Shown here: positions 36,719 to 46,932 of the stretch, one piece after another
Numbering within the stretch: position 1 is the first letter of the stretch
Layout of the letters: every line of letters begins with the position of its first letter
NCBI GenBank assembly: GCA_030849805.1
Contig: JASANZ010002232.1
Coordinates: forward strand, 1-64,000
Length of the DNA: 64,000 nt
Source: Sergeia podlipaevii
Lineage: Eukaryota > Euglenozoa > Kinetoplastea > Trypanosomatida > Trypanosomatidae
Direction of reading: 5' to 3'
Made by a program: the position numbers and the translations under genes
Notes under the pieces: model-generated
The model's input: only the letters and a program-made list of their open reading frames with translations
Databases searched by the model: none
What the model was told of the DNA's origin: nothing

Positions 36719-39043
36719 TCAAGTTTTCGGCGGTATAATGGTGACTGGCGCCAAGTACTCCCGCTCACACACCGCCTGAGACGACTTTTCCACAAAGCTG
36801 CACCGCGCTGCCTCTAAACTGGAGTCGTACGTGGTGGCAAACCCGGGATACACCTCCTGCACCCAGTGCAGACGGAACCGCGTGAAGCGAGTGTAGTACG
36901 GGGGATCCTTCGTGACAGCGTTGTGCGTATTCAGTTTTACAAAAACAAAATGAAGCGGCGGGAAGTCCTCCGCCACCGCTTCTGCCCTGTCATCCTCCAC
37001 AGATGCGGCGCCATCACTGTCGCACTTCACCTTGGCGAGGTACGCCTCTGTGCGGATTGCAACAGAATGAATCATGCTGACAAGTGTATCATGCAGATAC
37101 GTCCACGCGTACTTTGGAAAGTCGTCAGAGGTCAAGTAGCGGCTGCGTGGCTCACTCGACATTGCAGACCATGCACTGCGATCCAAAATCTCAGTCCGCA
37201 CAACGGTCGCGGCGTACGCATGCACTCGGTAAACGTACACCTTTGCCGACGGAAAGCAATTAAACAGCATCGTCAGTATCATGGCTTCCCGCGCACTGAA
37301 CCTCTCGCGCAGCAGCATACTGGATTCACCTTCGGTTTCTGGAGAAAGAGGTCCCGTGTGCGCAGTGCCCTTGTTCACGTACTCTACTTTTATCATACGG
37401 AACACAGGCTGGCCATCACGCGCATCGAACGTTGCATTGGAGACCACGTGGAAGCCTAGCGCTATAGTAGCGTCGACGGTGCGAGTAAGTCGCACCTCGG
37501 AACAGCACTTGGAGCGCTTCAGCCTTGCGTTAGGCGCGGCACAAGGTGCAGCAGAAGCATCGCCTTGCCATGTTTGTGCCGCTGCGGGTGCGGTTGACAC
37601 AGAGAGCGAGGCATCTGTGTCCACAAGGTGCTTCATACTATTGGTGACGCAGCAGCGCCGCGTGACGGTCTCCTTAGGGAGTGGCTTTCCAATTTCAATA
37701 TGTGCACAGTATCTAGTGGGCAGCCTCTGCTTCACAGAAGAGACAGTGGAGGTAGAAGTGGTCATTGGTTTCAGGCGCTCCAGTCGTACTACCAATGGCA
37801 AGCGGAACGCGTTCTGTTCTGGCTGGGGCATATTTACTGGAGCCATCATCAACTCCATGAGAGCGCCCTTGTTGATGCACAGAGAGTACTGCACCACGCG
37901 ATGCGCACCAGTGCCGTGTGACGCCTCGCGCTCGCCGTGCTTTGGTGGAATACGCATTGCCCTCCGTGTGTGAAGTGCAAATTCGCCATCCGCGCCGCTG
38001 TCCCAACCGACCTCGGCCTGATTACCTTGTTGCTCTTCCTCGCCTGATGCTACCTCCTCGCCCTCCACTTTGTCACCCTTTGCAATCCTCTCATTTTTAT
38101 TGAAGTTATCCAGGTCGCCTAGTTTAAGTGCATGCGCGAGGGTCTGGAACGCAGGAGCTGACTGGTGCGCTAGAGAACTCATCACGACACTTGTCGCGTC
38201 ACCTGTGGCACGCGCAGGCGCCATAACACAGTGACTTGCGAGTGACTGCGTAGCGGGTGTGAGTTCTGCCTTTACGCTTGATATGTATTCTGGATTGTTT
38301 CCAAACTCACCCAGCCACTTGTCGGTCATCCAGAAATCACTTGCCTTCGCCTCGGCATCGTTACACTCGGGGCTAGCCTCGCTCTCAGCAGCGTGAGCGA
38401 GGTACTTCTCTAGGCGCTCGCGGGCATGATACATGCGGTGGCGTTGCACAAAAGGTCGCACATGCTCGCGCTCCATATAATTGTGTGTTTGGCATTGATG
38501 GCGAGCCTGCTTCCTAGATCCATCTGCTGCCTTATCGCAATGCTCCTTCTCATCTTTACCGTCACTGGGGTGACTTCTGCTTCTGCACTCCAGGCATGTG
38601 GTAACTTCCTCGCGTACCTGCTGCAGCAGGGCAGCAAATTCCTTTTGTCTAGCCTCATTATTAGTTTCTAGCAGCAAACGCAGCCGCTCCTCAGCATCCT
38701 GTGCAAGCTCCTGCCCAAGAGTGGTGGTGATCCCGCCACTGCTGGAGGCACAGCTGCCACCCTTGCTAGCAAGAAGACGCTGAACGCCATCCACGCAGTC
38801 CTGCGAAAGTTGAAGAGTAGGGCAACTATTAAGCAGTCCCAAATGCTGTTGGGAGCCATTGGTGTTGCCAGATGGGCTAGGGAGTGAGCCCGGGACTGAG
38901 GCATCGCTCTCATACCGTGCGCGCTGCCTTGATGGAACTAAGATGGACGTTGCATCCATAAAAGGTCTGCCGGGTGGATGGTGTGGAAGCTGAAAATGAG
39001 GAAACAGACGAGCATCCCCTCCTTCCGATGAGGAATGAGGCAT
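36719..39043 (-). CDS. Hypothetical protein, 774 aa
   Basis: The frame runs from ATG at 39043 to a stop at 36719. The N-terminal third is low-complexity (Ser/Pro/His/Gly) with a helical, Glu/Arg/Leu-rich segment (LGQELAQDAEERLRLLLETN, about 108-127, extending on) likely to form a short coiled coil. A cysteine pair (TTCLEC) follows. The C-terminal half (about 380-774) is globular and beta-rich, with a distinct last domain (LHFVFVKLNTHNAVTKDPPYY, then FRLHWVQEVYPGFATTYD). I know no family. It sits between the second SDR and RPL12. Codon use matches its neighbours, so coding is secure and the function is unknown. Confidence 0.82.
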   Translation of the reverse strand: MPHSSSEGGDARLFPHFQLPHHPPGRPFMDATSILVPSRQRARYESDASVPGSLPSPSGNTNGSQQHLGLLNSCPTLQLSQDCVDGVQRLLASKGGSCASSSGGITTTLGQELAQDAEERLRLLLETNNEARQKEFAALLQQVREEVTTCLECRSRSHPSDGKDEKEHCDKAADGSRKQARHQCQTHNYMEREHVRPFVQRHRMYHARERLEKYLAHAAESEASPECNDAEAKASDFWMTDKWLGEFGNNPEYISSVKAELTPATQSLASHCVMAPARATGDATSVVMSSLAHQSAPAFQTLAHALKLGDLDNFNKNERIAKGDKVEGEEVASGEEEQQGNQAEVGWDSGADGEFALHTRRAMRIPPKHGEREASHGTGAHRVVQYSLCINKGALMELMMAPVNMPQPEQNAFRLPLVVRLERLKPMTTSTSTVSSVKQRLPTRYCAHIEIGKPLPKETVTRRCCVTNSMKHLVDTDASLSVSTAPAAAQTWQGDASAAPCAAPNARLKRSKCCSEVRLTRTVDATIALGFHVVSNATFDARDGQPVFRMIKVEYVNKGTAHTGPLSPETEGESSMLLRERFSAREAMILTMLFNCFPSAKVYVYRVHAYAATVVRTEILDRSAWSAMSSEPRSRYLTSDDFPKYAWTYLHDTLVSMIHSVAIRTEAYLAKVKCDSDGAASVEDDRAEAVAEDFPPLHFVFVKLNTHNAVTKDPPYYTRFTRFRLHWVQEVYPGFATTYDSSLEAARCSFVEKSSQAVCEREYLAPVTIIPPKT

Positions 39044-39421
39044 TAGATACTCTGCTTTCTAGTATTCTGTATGTAAACTATAGCAAATCCTCGTCAGTGT
39101 TTATGGGTGGGGTGCTCTGAAAAGGAAAAAAAAAAACAAGGAAAACGTATAGCAAAAGAAAGCAAATGTGATCAGTGATGCTATCGAAACAAACTATCAT
39201 CTCCCCTCCTCATCAGCCCTCGGCACATAATAATAAAAATAAAAAATAGTAATTGTAATGAAGTATGAATGCTAAAAGGAGCGCATGTTAATGTTTCCTT
39301 TGTATATGTCCGCGTATATGTAAAAAAAAAAAAAAAAAATCTCCTTACTAGCATGGCAGCGCACACACACGCACGCAAATATATATAATGAGAGAAAGCA
39401 GCGATACCACCTATCCCAGTG
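39044..39421. other. Intergenic, UTRs
   Basis: A 378-bp spacer containing an A17 run (39320-39336) and a (CA)n patch near 39361. It holds the 3' UTR of the SDR and the splice signals of the 774-aa gene. Confidence 0.7.
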
Positions 39422-40864
39422 TTATTGATCTGAAGCTGCTGCCGATTTCTCCTCCGCCGTTGTTGATATTGTCGGAACCGGCGCTGGTAGTTTGGCCACA
39501 AGCCACTCGCGGTACCTGCGCTCCTCATCCACATTGGTGGCGTGCTTAGAGAGACAATTGACTCCGCTATCAAGGCCATACTCTCCACCGCACATGTAAT
39601 AGCCCCCGTGTATCATATTGGTATCCTCCACCGCCGCTTTTAGCGCGCTCTGCGCTCCCTCCGTCCACGTCTTGCCGAGAAGCAGTGAGGGGAGGTAGAT
39701 GAAGTGATCAAGGACCCAGATAGGGAAGAGTTCTCGATACAGGTGTGTGGTAATGATGCCTGGGTGGCAACAGGCAACAAACACCCTATGAGACTTCCTA
39801 GAGTCCTTCTGTGCTTGCTGGTTCTTCTCCCTCTCTTTCCTCTGTTCCTGAGCGCTGCCACGCCGCTTTGTTGATGTCGACTTGCTGGCGGCTTGCTGCT
39901 CTTCCTGCTGCTCATGCAGCTGCGAAGGATCAGCAAAGGTCCAGTTCGCCACCTCGCGGGCAAGAATACGTGTATTCCACACCACACACAGTTTGGAGAG
40001 ACCGTAGTAACCAATGAAATTGGAAAAGGAAAAGTCTCTTATGCGATACTTTTCATCCACCATCTGTGACTGAACTGCGGCGGCATCGGTGCTGGCTTTG
40101 CGCACCACCGGTGCGCCTTCCTCAAGTCCCCTGAGCATCTGTATCGGATCGTACTGCGACTGCTTACTGAATCCAAGAAATGTGTGACACGACGACGCCA
40201 CATTCACAACACGAGATGTTACCCCAGTTCTTTCCGCGGTCCGTCCAAGCGCTGGCATGAGAAGCAGCGTCAGCAGAAAGGGGCCCACTGCGTTGGTCGC
40301 AATCATGCTCTCAAGTCCCGCCCAGTTTGTGTTGGAATGACAAAAGCGAGCACGGCGATGAATCACTCCGGCTGCGTTGACCAGCAATGCAATAGGATAG
40401 CGCTCCTGTGCATCCGCAATTGTCTGTGCAAAGCTCCGCACTGAGCTTTCAACGGAAAGGTCCACAGTGCCAAGCACCTTTGTTGTGCCAGTTGCCCTGT
40501 GGAAGGCAAGCTTTCTGACTATACGACGCTGTGCTAGCAGCAAGCGCGTGGCATCACGCCCGGCCAGTATCACCGTCCAGCCATGCATGGCAAGCTCCTC
40601 CGCTACAGCGTAGCCCACGCCTGAAGAGGCGCCGATGACCAGAGCAACGCGACCTGTGAAGTCCACGCCCTCAGGCCACTTGCAATTCGCTCCTTTCGCT
40701 GCCATTCGGCAGGAGAAAGCGCAGCCCAGGAGCATCACACCCAGCTCAAAGCGTGAGAGACGCTGCCACCATTCAAACTGGGCTACATTCACCAAGAGGA
40801 AAAAGAGAAAAAGCAGAACAAGTACAATAAACGCTGTCACCTCAGAGGAATAGAAGTGAATCAT
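39422..40864 (-). CDS. Membrane-anchored short-chain dehydrogenase/reductase, 480 aa
   Basis: This is an NAD(P)-dependent short-chain dehydrogenase (SDR). The cofactor loop is GASSGVG (78-84), the structural motif is NAAG (163-166), the catalytic serine is in NVASSCH (224-225), and the catalytic pair is YGLSK (Tyr287, Lys291). All are intact. An N-terminal hydrophobic helix (about 9-27) should anchor it in a membrane, as in retinol-dehydrogenase and 3-ketosteroid-type SDRs. A charged Gln/Lys/Glu/Arg-rich insertion (about 318-352) interrupts the fold before a conserved CHPGIITTHLYR segment. That PG motif near the substrate loop is typical of the RDH/WWOX-like group. The substrate is unknown. 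A second SDR lies three genes upstream. Confidence 0.92.
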   Translation of the reverse strand: MIHFYSSEVTAFIVLVLLFLFFLLVNVAQFEWWQRLSRFELGVMLLGCAFSCRMAAKGANCKWPEGVDFTGRVALVIGASSGVGYAVAEELAMHGWTVILAGRDATRLLLAQRRIVRKLAFHRATGTTKVLGTVDLSVESSVRSFAQTIADAQERYPIALLVNAAGVIHRRARFCHSNTNWAGLESMIATNAVGPFLLTLLLMPALGRTAERTGVTSRVVNVASSCHTFLGFSKQSQYDPIQMLRGLEEGAPVVRKASTDAAAVQSQMVDEKYRIRDFSFSNFIGYYGLSKLCVVWNTRILAREVANWTFADPSQLHEQQEEQQAASKSTSTKRRGSAQEQRKEREKNQQAQKDSRKSHRVFVACCHPGIITTHLYRELFPIWVLDHFIYLPSLLLGKTWTEGAQSALKAAVEDTNMIHGGYYMCGGEYGLDSGVNCLSKHATNVDEERRYREWLVAKLPAPVPTISTTAEEKSAAASDQ

Positions 40865-41824
40865 TGTATATATATGGCTGAAGTGCGCGATGCATCCAAA
40901 GAAATGAAAAAAAAAGAGAGTTAAGTCAGCGCAATGTGTTCTATTTCTTTTTTTTTCCTCTCTCTTTTCAATTTGAGAGTCAAATTATCTTTTTTATTGT
41001 GCTTCTATCTTTGAAGGGGATGTAATTATGGGGAGAAAGAAAGAGAGGAAAACATTTTTTTAAAAGAAAGTGAATATGGTATGGGCACTTAAAAGGGGGA
41101 AAATAGGACACGTTCGTCATAGCACACCAGAGAATGAAGGGATGAAATGGATTAAGAGAAACACATCTATTTATATTCATGGAGGCGCATCGAATAGTTT
41201 CATTGGAGGGGGGACTGTGGCGCAGTCTTCAGTGATAAAATTCATAAAGTGTGTGCTTTCACAGGCCAAATATATGTGTTCATATATCCGCACAGTACAA
41301 TATTTATGATAAAAGAACGAAGTAGTCAAATACGCGTCACTGTACAAGGTACTTCCGCATGATGTGGCAAGGGGTGTGTAAAAGCAAACATAAGCTGATA
41401 AGATATAAAAACAAAAGAAGATGGAAGCAACAATACATATATATCCGAACGTTTTAGTATCCGTTTTTTAAAAAAGTATATATTATTAATATTGCTTTCC
41501 GAATGCCGGAAATATCATCGTCCTAAAGAAGCCGACCGGAAAGAAAGAAAGCAAAAGAACACGGGAAGGAGGAATACAATTGTACTAATTGTTTGCCTTG
41601 GGGTTTTTTCTTCTCTCCTCTTTCTTAAAGGAAATCAGGAGAAATAGATGTTGAAGCCCGTTGGTGTGTAGCAGAATACAAACATACACAATATATTCCA
41701 GTGTTCCTTTATTATATGTAAAATATTTTTTTTTGAAATTTTTGCCCCAACCTTGCTTCACCAACTACAGCCAAAGGCTCGCCCTCTTGAAATATCGTGT
41801 TTGTATGCTTTTGTTGTTGTTTTT
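40865..41824. other. Intergenic, UTRs
   Basis: About 1 kb of AT-rich DNA between adenine aminohydrolase and the SDR. Short TA runs (40865-40873, 41438-41443) and a T8 tract near 41727 are seen. The 79-aa plus-strand and 66-aa minus-strand ORFs are unconvincing. It is probably the long 3' UTR of adenine aminohydrolase. Confidence 0.65.
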
Positions 41825-42910
41825 TTAGTGTGCGTAGTGCTTCCTGTACGCGGCATCCACGGCGTCGCAATAAGCCTTCTTCTCTTCCTTTGCAATGAAG
41901 CTGGATTCAAAGGAGTTCTTTGCGAGCTGCACAACATCTTCGGGTGTCAGCTCTCCGCTCTTCATAAGCATTTTGTAATTGTTGTTGATGTATCCACCAA
42001 AGTAGGCCGGATCATCGGAATTGATAGTAACACGGAGACCGTCGCGAAGAAGTCCCATCACTGTCTTGGCACACGTTTCCTCGCTGTCGAACACCTTCAA
42101 TTCCACATTCGACAAGGGGCACACTGTAAGCGGCATTTCAAGTTCACGCAAGTGTGCGCGGAGTGCGGGGTCGGTGCAGGATGCAACACCATGATCCACG
42201 CGCTGAACGTGGAGCACTTTAATTGCGCTCCAGATATACTCCGCTGGACCCTCCTCGCCAGCGTGAGCCACGGCGAGTGGCACCTTCAGCACTTCGCGGC
42301 AGTACTTGAAGAGACGCTTAAAGTTCTCCGGTGGATTACCAAGCTCTGAGGAATCCAGCCCAATCGCCACGAAGGCCTCCTCCGCAAACAGTTGGCGGAG
42401 GCATTCGCCATCGTCGGTTTCCGCTTGCAGCGCCTCCAGACACTCCGCTTCTGTGCAGTGGCGCAAGAAAGAAATAATAGGCTTCACAGACACTCCATAC
42501 GCTATCATGCCCTTACGAAAGCCAGTCATTAGTCCATCGTACACCGTGCGCATCGGCACACCGCGAGAAACGTGACCCTGGAAGTCAAAAAAAGGCTCAG
42601 AGTGCTTGATGTTATTGCTGTCCATATGGCGTGTGTAGGCAAAAGCAAGTTCGGCGAAGTCAGACTCCGTTTGGAGCACCGACATGCCCTGGTAAAAAAG
42701 ATCAAGGAACGACTGGAGGTTGTTGAACCTGTAGGCCATCGCAATCTCCTCAACGGACTTGTATGGAATGGGAATTTTGTTCTTCTGAGCAAGGGAGAAG
42801 AGAAGCTCGGGCTCAAGACTGCCCTCAATGTGCACGTGCAGTTCAGCCTTGGGCACCGCGTCGATAAACTTGATTAGTTTCTCCATATCATGGCTGCTGG
42901 ATGAGCTCAT
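41825..42910 (-). CDS. AAH: Adenine aminohydrolase (adenine deaminase)
   Basis: A metal-dependent amidohydrolase of the adenosine/adenine deaminase family, 361 aa. Zinc-ligand and catalytic motifs are all present: HVHIEGSLEPE (His-x-His, near 26-36), HAGEEG (about 213-218) with the catalytic Glu, VDHGV (about 236), and SDDPAYFGG (about 295) with the metal-binding Asp. The SLEPE and NNIKHSEPFFDFQ features point to the adenine-specific branch rather than adenosine deaminase. The enzyme converts adenine to hypoxanthine in purine salvage, essential in organisms that cannot make purines. On the coding strand a T10 tract (42919-42928) has no AG before the first ATG; the first AG is in codons 1-2, so Met9 (MEKLIKF) may be a used start. 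Confidence 0.93.
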   Translation of the reverse strand: MSSSSSHDMEKLIKFIDAVPKAELHVHIEGSLEPELLFSLAQKNKIPIPYKSVEEIAMAYRFNNLQSFLDLFYQGMSVLQTESDFAELAFAYTRHMDSNNIKHSEPFFDFQGHVSRGVPMRTVYDGLMTGFRKGMIAYGVSVKPIISFLRHCTEAECLEALQAETDDGECLRQLFAEEAFVAIGLDSSELGNPPENFKRLFKYCREVLKVPLAVAHAGEEGPAEYIWSAIKVLHVQRVDHGVASCTDPALRAHLRELEMPLTVCPLSNVELKVFDSEETCAKTVMGLLRDGLRVTINSDDPAYFGGYINNNYKMLMKSGELTPEDVVQLAKNSFESSFIAKEEKKAYCDAVDAAYRKHYAH

Positions 42911-43292
42911 ATTTTGTCAAAAAAAAAATGTGGATGTATCGTGATTCTTCTTTTGAATTTCTTACTACTATTCAGCTATATAGGGAAGAACAAAGAAACA
43001 AAAACAGAGAGGGTAGACGATAAAGAATTTTTAAAGTGAATAACAATAGGGATAAAAGAAGACAGTAAAGTGACGACTTGGCCTACATTTTTTCTTTTAA
43101 GCAAAGCATTTTTAAATTGAGCATTTTTGTGCGCTAGATGTGTTTCCCTTTTTTTAAAAGTTAGTTGCTCCAGTGTGTGAAAAGTCAATCATTGCTCTGA
43201 CCTTTGAGAATCATGGTTCCCTCTCCCCTTCTCCCCTAGCGGTCTTCCACGCTCGTTCTCTTCAGTCTTTCCGCTGCTCATTCGCCGCTGCC
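42911..43292. other. Intergenic, UTRs
   Basis: A 382-bp spacer with A10 (42919-42928) that reads as T10 on the RNA and may be the splice tract of adenine aminohydrolase. The right side has the lipase-like gene's 3' UTR. No gene is seen. Confidence 0.7.
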
Positions 43293-45050
43293 TTACAACG
43301 GTCCCTGCATGTCACGGTGTCTGCGCTCCTCTTGCGACACATACGGTTCCTGGCTCACCTTTTGGCGCATTGCAGCATACTCGCCATCATCCCATACCTC
43401 GTCTCCCTCCGCATAGGTCAGTTCAATGGCAGAATTTGAGAGATGACGTATGTAGTGCTCAACAAGAAAATGCTTCTTGTATCGCTCTTCAGCGATGCGC
43501 AAAAGTTCAGAAATATCCTCATCGTCCTCCGCCTCCTCTTCTTCAAGCCCCTCGCTCCTCTGAGCTGCATCCCCATTGTCCATTGCCGTATCTGCATCAT
43601 TCAGAAACTCAGTCAGCGACTCCGCGTTTAAGGCAGGCTCTTCAATCTCCAAGCTATTCTCTCTGCTCTCAACAGATGGTGATGTCGACGACATAGATGC
43701 CGGTTTTTCGGTCTGATCTGCCGTACCTACAGCGCCGTGTGGGTTCATAATCAAAATCTCTCCAATGTGCACGAACGGATCTCCATCAGCGCCGGTAACA
43801 GGCAACTCTACTAAAGGGTCACCAGCGATCACCACACGGATAGGGTTAACAGCCGCCGCGTAGCGCTCCAGTGTCCCCAGAAGCGCCTTTGGGGCACCAA
43901 ACGTTACCACGTTACTTACTTCAAATCCGCGCTGCGTGAGTAGTAAGCCCAGCACTAGCGAGACAGCGCCACCAACGGCGTGGCCTGTGATAACGGTGCG
44001 CCTAGTCGGGTGAAGCGGTGTCTCATGCACCAGTGCATCGCACAATCGTGTGGCGATAACGAGAAATTCGGCGTGAAAAAGCGTACGAGGGACCTCTTCG
44101 CTCTCACTCACGTCAACGCGTTCCACCTCCTGCTGCCAGTGATAGCTTCCTGTGTCAACCTCTGCAGAGCTCGACGCGGACGACGACGGTGTCTCATCCA
44201 CATCATGTTGTCGTGTGCAACAAACATAGATGACTTGCTTATTGTACGTCTCGTCAATCTCTACAACCACGTGATCACGCCCAAGTTGCAGATGATGTGC
44301 AGTGACGTTGCTACGCGTTCCAACAATTGACTCCGTCACCTGCCATGGAGACAAATAAGAAAGACTAGATCTGTGAGCGCTGCTGCCGCCCTCATCAACT
44401 GTAGTACGGTGGACAAGCAGAAGGCGCTCGCCATATGGTAGCAATGCTTGCTGCATAATGCGATTCTGGCGCTCGCTCGTTGCCTCCTCAGCTGCCTCAT
44501 CCCGCGCGGCTCTCTTTTCCTCATGCGCAAAGAACGTCAGAAAGCGCTCGTGCAGAAGCACTTGATACGCATCGTTTCCCACACCAGCGGCAAGAACCTG
44601 CAAAATTGATGTCAAAGGCCCGTTGCCAGCAGCTAAAGGAACCATTGCCGCGACGTCCCGTGTATAGTTAATGCGATCTGAAACAAACCCCTCGTAGTGA
44701 CGAAGTAGTTTCCGCCGCTGCTTGGCAATATCACGCTTCACCGCGGTGACAGCGGCTTTTTGCCTAGAAGACGTTGTTGCAGAGTTCGACTCTGAAAATG
44801 AAGCAGAGGGTGGTGGTGGTGGTGGTGCTGCTGCTGCAGCTGCTTTTAAAATAAGCCTCTGTTCTTTCTCTTCCAAGTCGCGCAACGCATGAAGCAGCTT
44901 TTGACGATGCACCTCAGCCGACTGCGCAAAACGCAATGAGATGTATTGCTGCAAGCCTGTTTGATTGTATAGAGAGCATTGAGTTGTTGCCTGATAGGCA
45001 CCGCGGTACAGAGCTCTGTATGCCCGTATCGATTCTGTCCTCAAGGACAT
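43293..45050 (-). CDS. Class-3 lipase-like protein with Ala in place of the nucleophile Ser
   Basis: The region 320-440 of this 585-aa protein has the alpha/beta-hydrolase core of class-3 (fungal type) lipases: RTVITGHAVGGAVSLVLG (352-369), then VVTFGAPKALLG (382-393), IAGDPLVELP (Asp about 411) and PFVHIGE (His about 428). In active enzymes the elbow reads G-H-S-x-G-G. Here codon 358 is GCC (Ala), read on the minus strand at 43979-43977, while the Asp and His positions are kept. The N-terminal part has a coiled-coil-like stretch (40-70), a polyPro run (residues 76-81) and charged linkers; the C-terminal tail is acidic. The protein is thus probably a catalytically dead or altered member. Neighbours are adenine aminohydrolase and an SDR. 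The family is confident, the activity is not. Confidence 0.82.
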   Translation of the reverse strand: MSLRTESIRAYRALYRGAYQATTQCSLYNQTGLQQYISLRFAQSAEVHRQKLLHALRDLEEKEQRLILKAAAAAAPPPPPPSASFSESNSATTSSRQKAAVTAVKRDIAKQRRKLLRHYEGFVSDRINYTRDVAAMVPLAAGNGPLTSILQVLAAGVGNDAYQVLLHERFLTFFAHEEKRAARDEAAEEATSERQNRIMQQALLPYGERLLLVHRTTVDEGGSSAHRSSLSYLSPWQVTESIVGTRSNVTAHHLQLGRDHVVVEIDETYNKQVIYVCCTRQHDVDETPSSSASSSAEVDTGSYHWQQEVERVDVSESEEVPRTLFHAEFLVIATRLCDALVHETPLHPTRRTVITGHAVGGAVSLVLGLLLTQRGFEVSNVVTFGAPKALLGTLERYAAAVNPIRVVIAGDPLVELPVTGADGDPFVHIGEILIMNPHGAVGTADQTEKPASMSSTSPSVESRENSLEIEEPALNAESLTEFLNDADTAMDNGDAAQRSEGLEEEEAEDDEDISELLRIAEERYKKHFLVEHYIRHLSNSAIELTYAEGDEVWDDGEYAAMRQKVSQEPYVSQEERRHRDMQGPL

Positions 45051-45609
45051 GGCGATGCAGTTTCTTTCTTCAAATTAAGCCGAAGGAAAATAAAAACGAG
45101 GTAAGATTTACAAAAGAAAAAATTGATGTGAAAGGCGATAAAAGCATACGATAATATAAGCAAAGCATGAAAACGCCAAAAAAAAAAGGTGGCAGTCGTG
45201 GCGCTCCCTTGCTCCGCATGCATTGTGCATGATTATGTCCCGCGTCGCGTATCCTTATGTAAAGGTGATGAGAAATACACAACTACATAGTATGCAAGGT
45301 ACATTTATATATCTATAGCAGCAGCTATGCGAAGATGAGGGCATTTCGTTAATGAGTCATCTCTATATCGCGGCAAAAAAAAAAACACTAAATGCCATTG
45401 AAAGAAATGAAATATGTGACTTCCCCCTCCATTTTTTCCACCCGTTACCTGCATACATATACAAGTTTTGATAATCCAATAGATACTGTGCGCGTATCCA
45501 AGATCCACCGTCTGTCTTTTTCTTTCACACACACACAAAAAAAAAAAAGATGAACATCGAAAGTTGGACTCCGTAGACCAACTCTCGATATATCCCAAAG
45601 CCTTGCCTA
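45051..45609. other. Intergenic, UTRs
   Basis: A 559-bp AT-rich spacer with A-runs at 45376 and 45537. Two ORFs in different minus frames overlap here but look random. It holds the SDR 3' UTR and the lipase-like gene's splice signals. Confidence 0.7.
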
Positions 45610-46932
45610 CTACTTCAGTGCAACAAGCTCCTTACCCCATGCAACAATCAGCTCCGCTTCCCTTGCATCCCAGCCGTACCCTAGCAGCAGGCTATTCGTT
45701 TTCTCAGCACATTCAGCGAAATATGGACTGACTGAAGCTTCTGTAGAGGTTGGGTTAGACGCTGGAGCGACAAGTTCGAGCTCTTCAATAGGGCACATAG
45801 CACAATGTAGAGTTGTCTGCGCACCTTCCTCGGGTGTCTTCAGCCACAGCAAACTAGCCCACTCAAATGCCTTCTTTAAGATGTCAAAAGCAAGAAGATC
45901 CCTCGAAAACTGCGTTGCTACACAGCCCGGATGCAGCGAGCAGGCATACACGCGCTTCCTTTTATCTGTCACATTGGCGTACTTGCGAGCAATATGGTGA
46001 GCATGATAAGAGTTGAGCAGCTTACTGGTGCCATAGCGAACAAAGTCATCACGCAATGCCCTTGTTGTCAAAGGGCCGTGAGCATTTTCCTCGCCGCAAT
46101 TCAATTCCTTCAGCGCAGTTAGTAGGCGACCATTCACCTTTCCAAGCGCGTTGTCCTTATCCAGCTCGCACCAAAGCGCCCCAATCATGCCTCTCTCCAG
46201 CACAATTTGAGGAAACCGATGAGCCGCACTTCCGACGTACACAACCCTGCCACCATTCTTCTCAAGAAGAGGCAGTAGCAGCTCGGTAAGTAGCATTGGT
46301 CCAAGGAAATTGACCGCAGTGTGGAATTCCAGCAGAGGGTTAAACTGAGAAAAAATTACACCACGACGCATGCCACCCGCATTGTTCACAAGAACCTGAA
46401 AGTTGTAGTCGCCGTAAGTAGAAAGCACCCACTGCACAAAGATTCGCACGCTCTTAAAATCGTCACACTCCAACGGAACCTGACCAATCACGGTGACTGT
46501 CTCCGATAAATGAGCATATCGCTTGGGGTTGGCTCGACGCTGACGCTCAGCCTCGTTACGAACACGATCCGCTGTTTGTTGTGTTAGAACAGCAGAGCGG
46601 CAAGTGATAATAACAACGTAACCTTCAACAGCAAGACCAACAGCTGTGTAAAATCCAATACCACTATTTGTTCCTGTCACAATAGCCATGGGACGCTCCT
46701 TGATAGATAGCTCTGGACCCATAACGGATTGCGAACCCGTCTTTACTTTTTCGGAGCCAGTCGTCCTTGGCGGGAAAGCATGATTCCGTCCTCCGCGTGA
46801 AACAAGCCTACTTGCCACCATCCACAACGGAATAGCCACGAGGCGGCCTTTCATGGAAAGAAATGGCATTGCGGCTGCAGCTGCGACACTGAGACCAATT
46901 GCGCCATGCTCGCTTAGATACCCCAATTTCAT
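45610..46932 (-). CDS. Short-chain dehydrogenase/reductase, 440 aa
   Basis: This SDR has all core motifs: TGTNSGIG (86-93) for NAD(P) binding, NNAG (183-186), the catalytic Ser in YVGSAAH (about 235), and YGTSK (Tyr300, Lys304). HPGCVATQF matches the retinol-dehydrogenase/WWOX-like SDRs. The N-terminus (about 8-45) has two hydrophobic stretches that may anchor it in a membrane. The group oxidises or reduces lipids, retinoids or steroids; the substrate here is unknown. It is only distantly related to the other SDR at 39422-40864 (different insertions, different N-terminus), so the pair is probably not a recent duplication. To its right begins an AT-rich island. Confidence 0.92.
   Translation of the reverse strand: MKLGYLSEHGAIGLSVAAAAAMPFLSMKGRLVAIPLWMVASRLVSRGGRNHAFPPRTTGSEKVKTGSQSVMGPELSIKERPMAIVTGTNSGIGFYTAVGLAVEGYVVIITCRSAVLTQQTADRVRNEAERQRRANPKRYAHLSETVTVIGQVPLECDDFKSVRIFVQWVLSTYGDYNFQVLVNNAGGMRRGVIFSQFNPLLEFHTAVNFLGPMLLTELLLPLLEKNGGRVVYVGSAAHRFPQIVLERGMIGALWCELDKDNALGKVNGRLLTALKELNCGEENAHGPLTTRALRDDFVRYGTSKLLNSYHAHHIARKYANVTDKRKRVYACSLHPGCVATQFSRDLLAFDILKKAFEWASLLWLKTPEEGAQTTLHCAMCPIEELELVAPASNPTSTEASVSPYFAECAEKTNSLLLGYGWDAREAELIVAWGKELVALK

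Noticed and set aside
39181..39588. 135-aa ORF at the 3' end of the SDR
   Set aside because: Mostly UTR homopolymers, in a different frame from the SDR.
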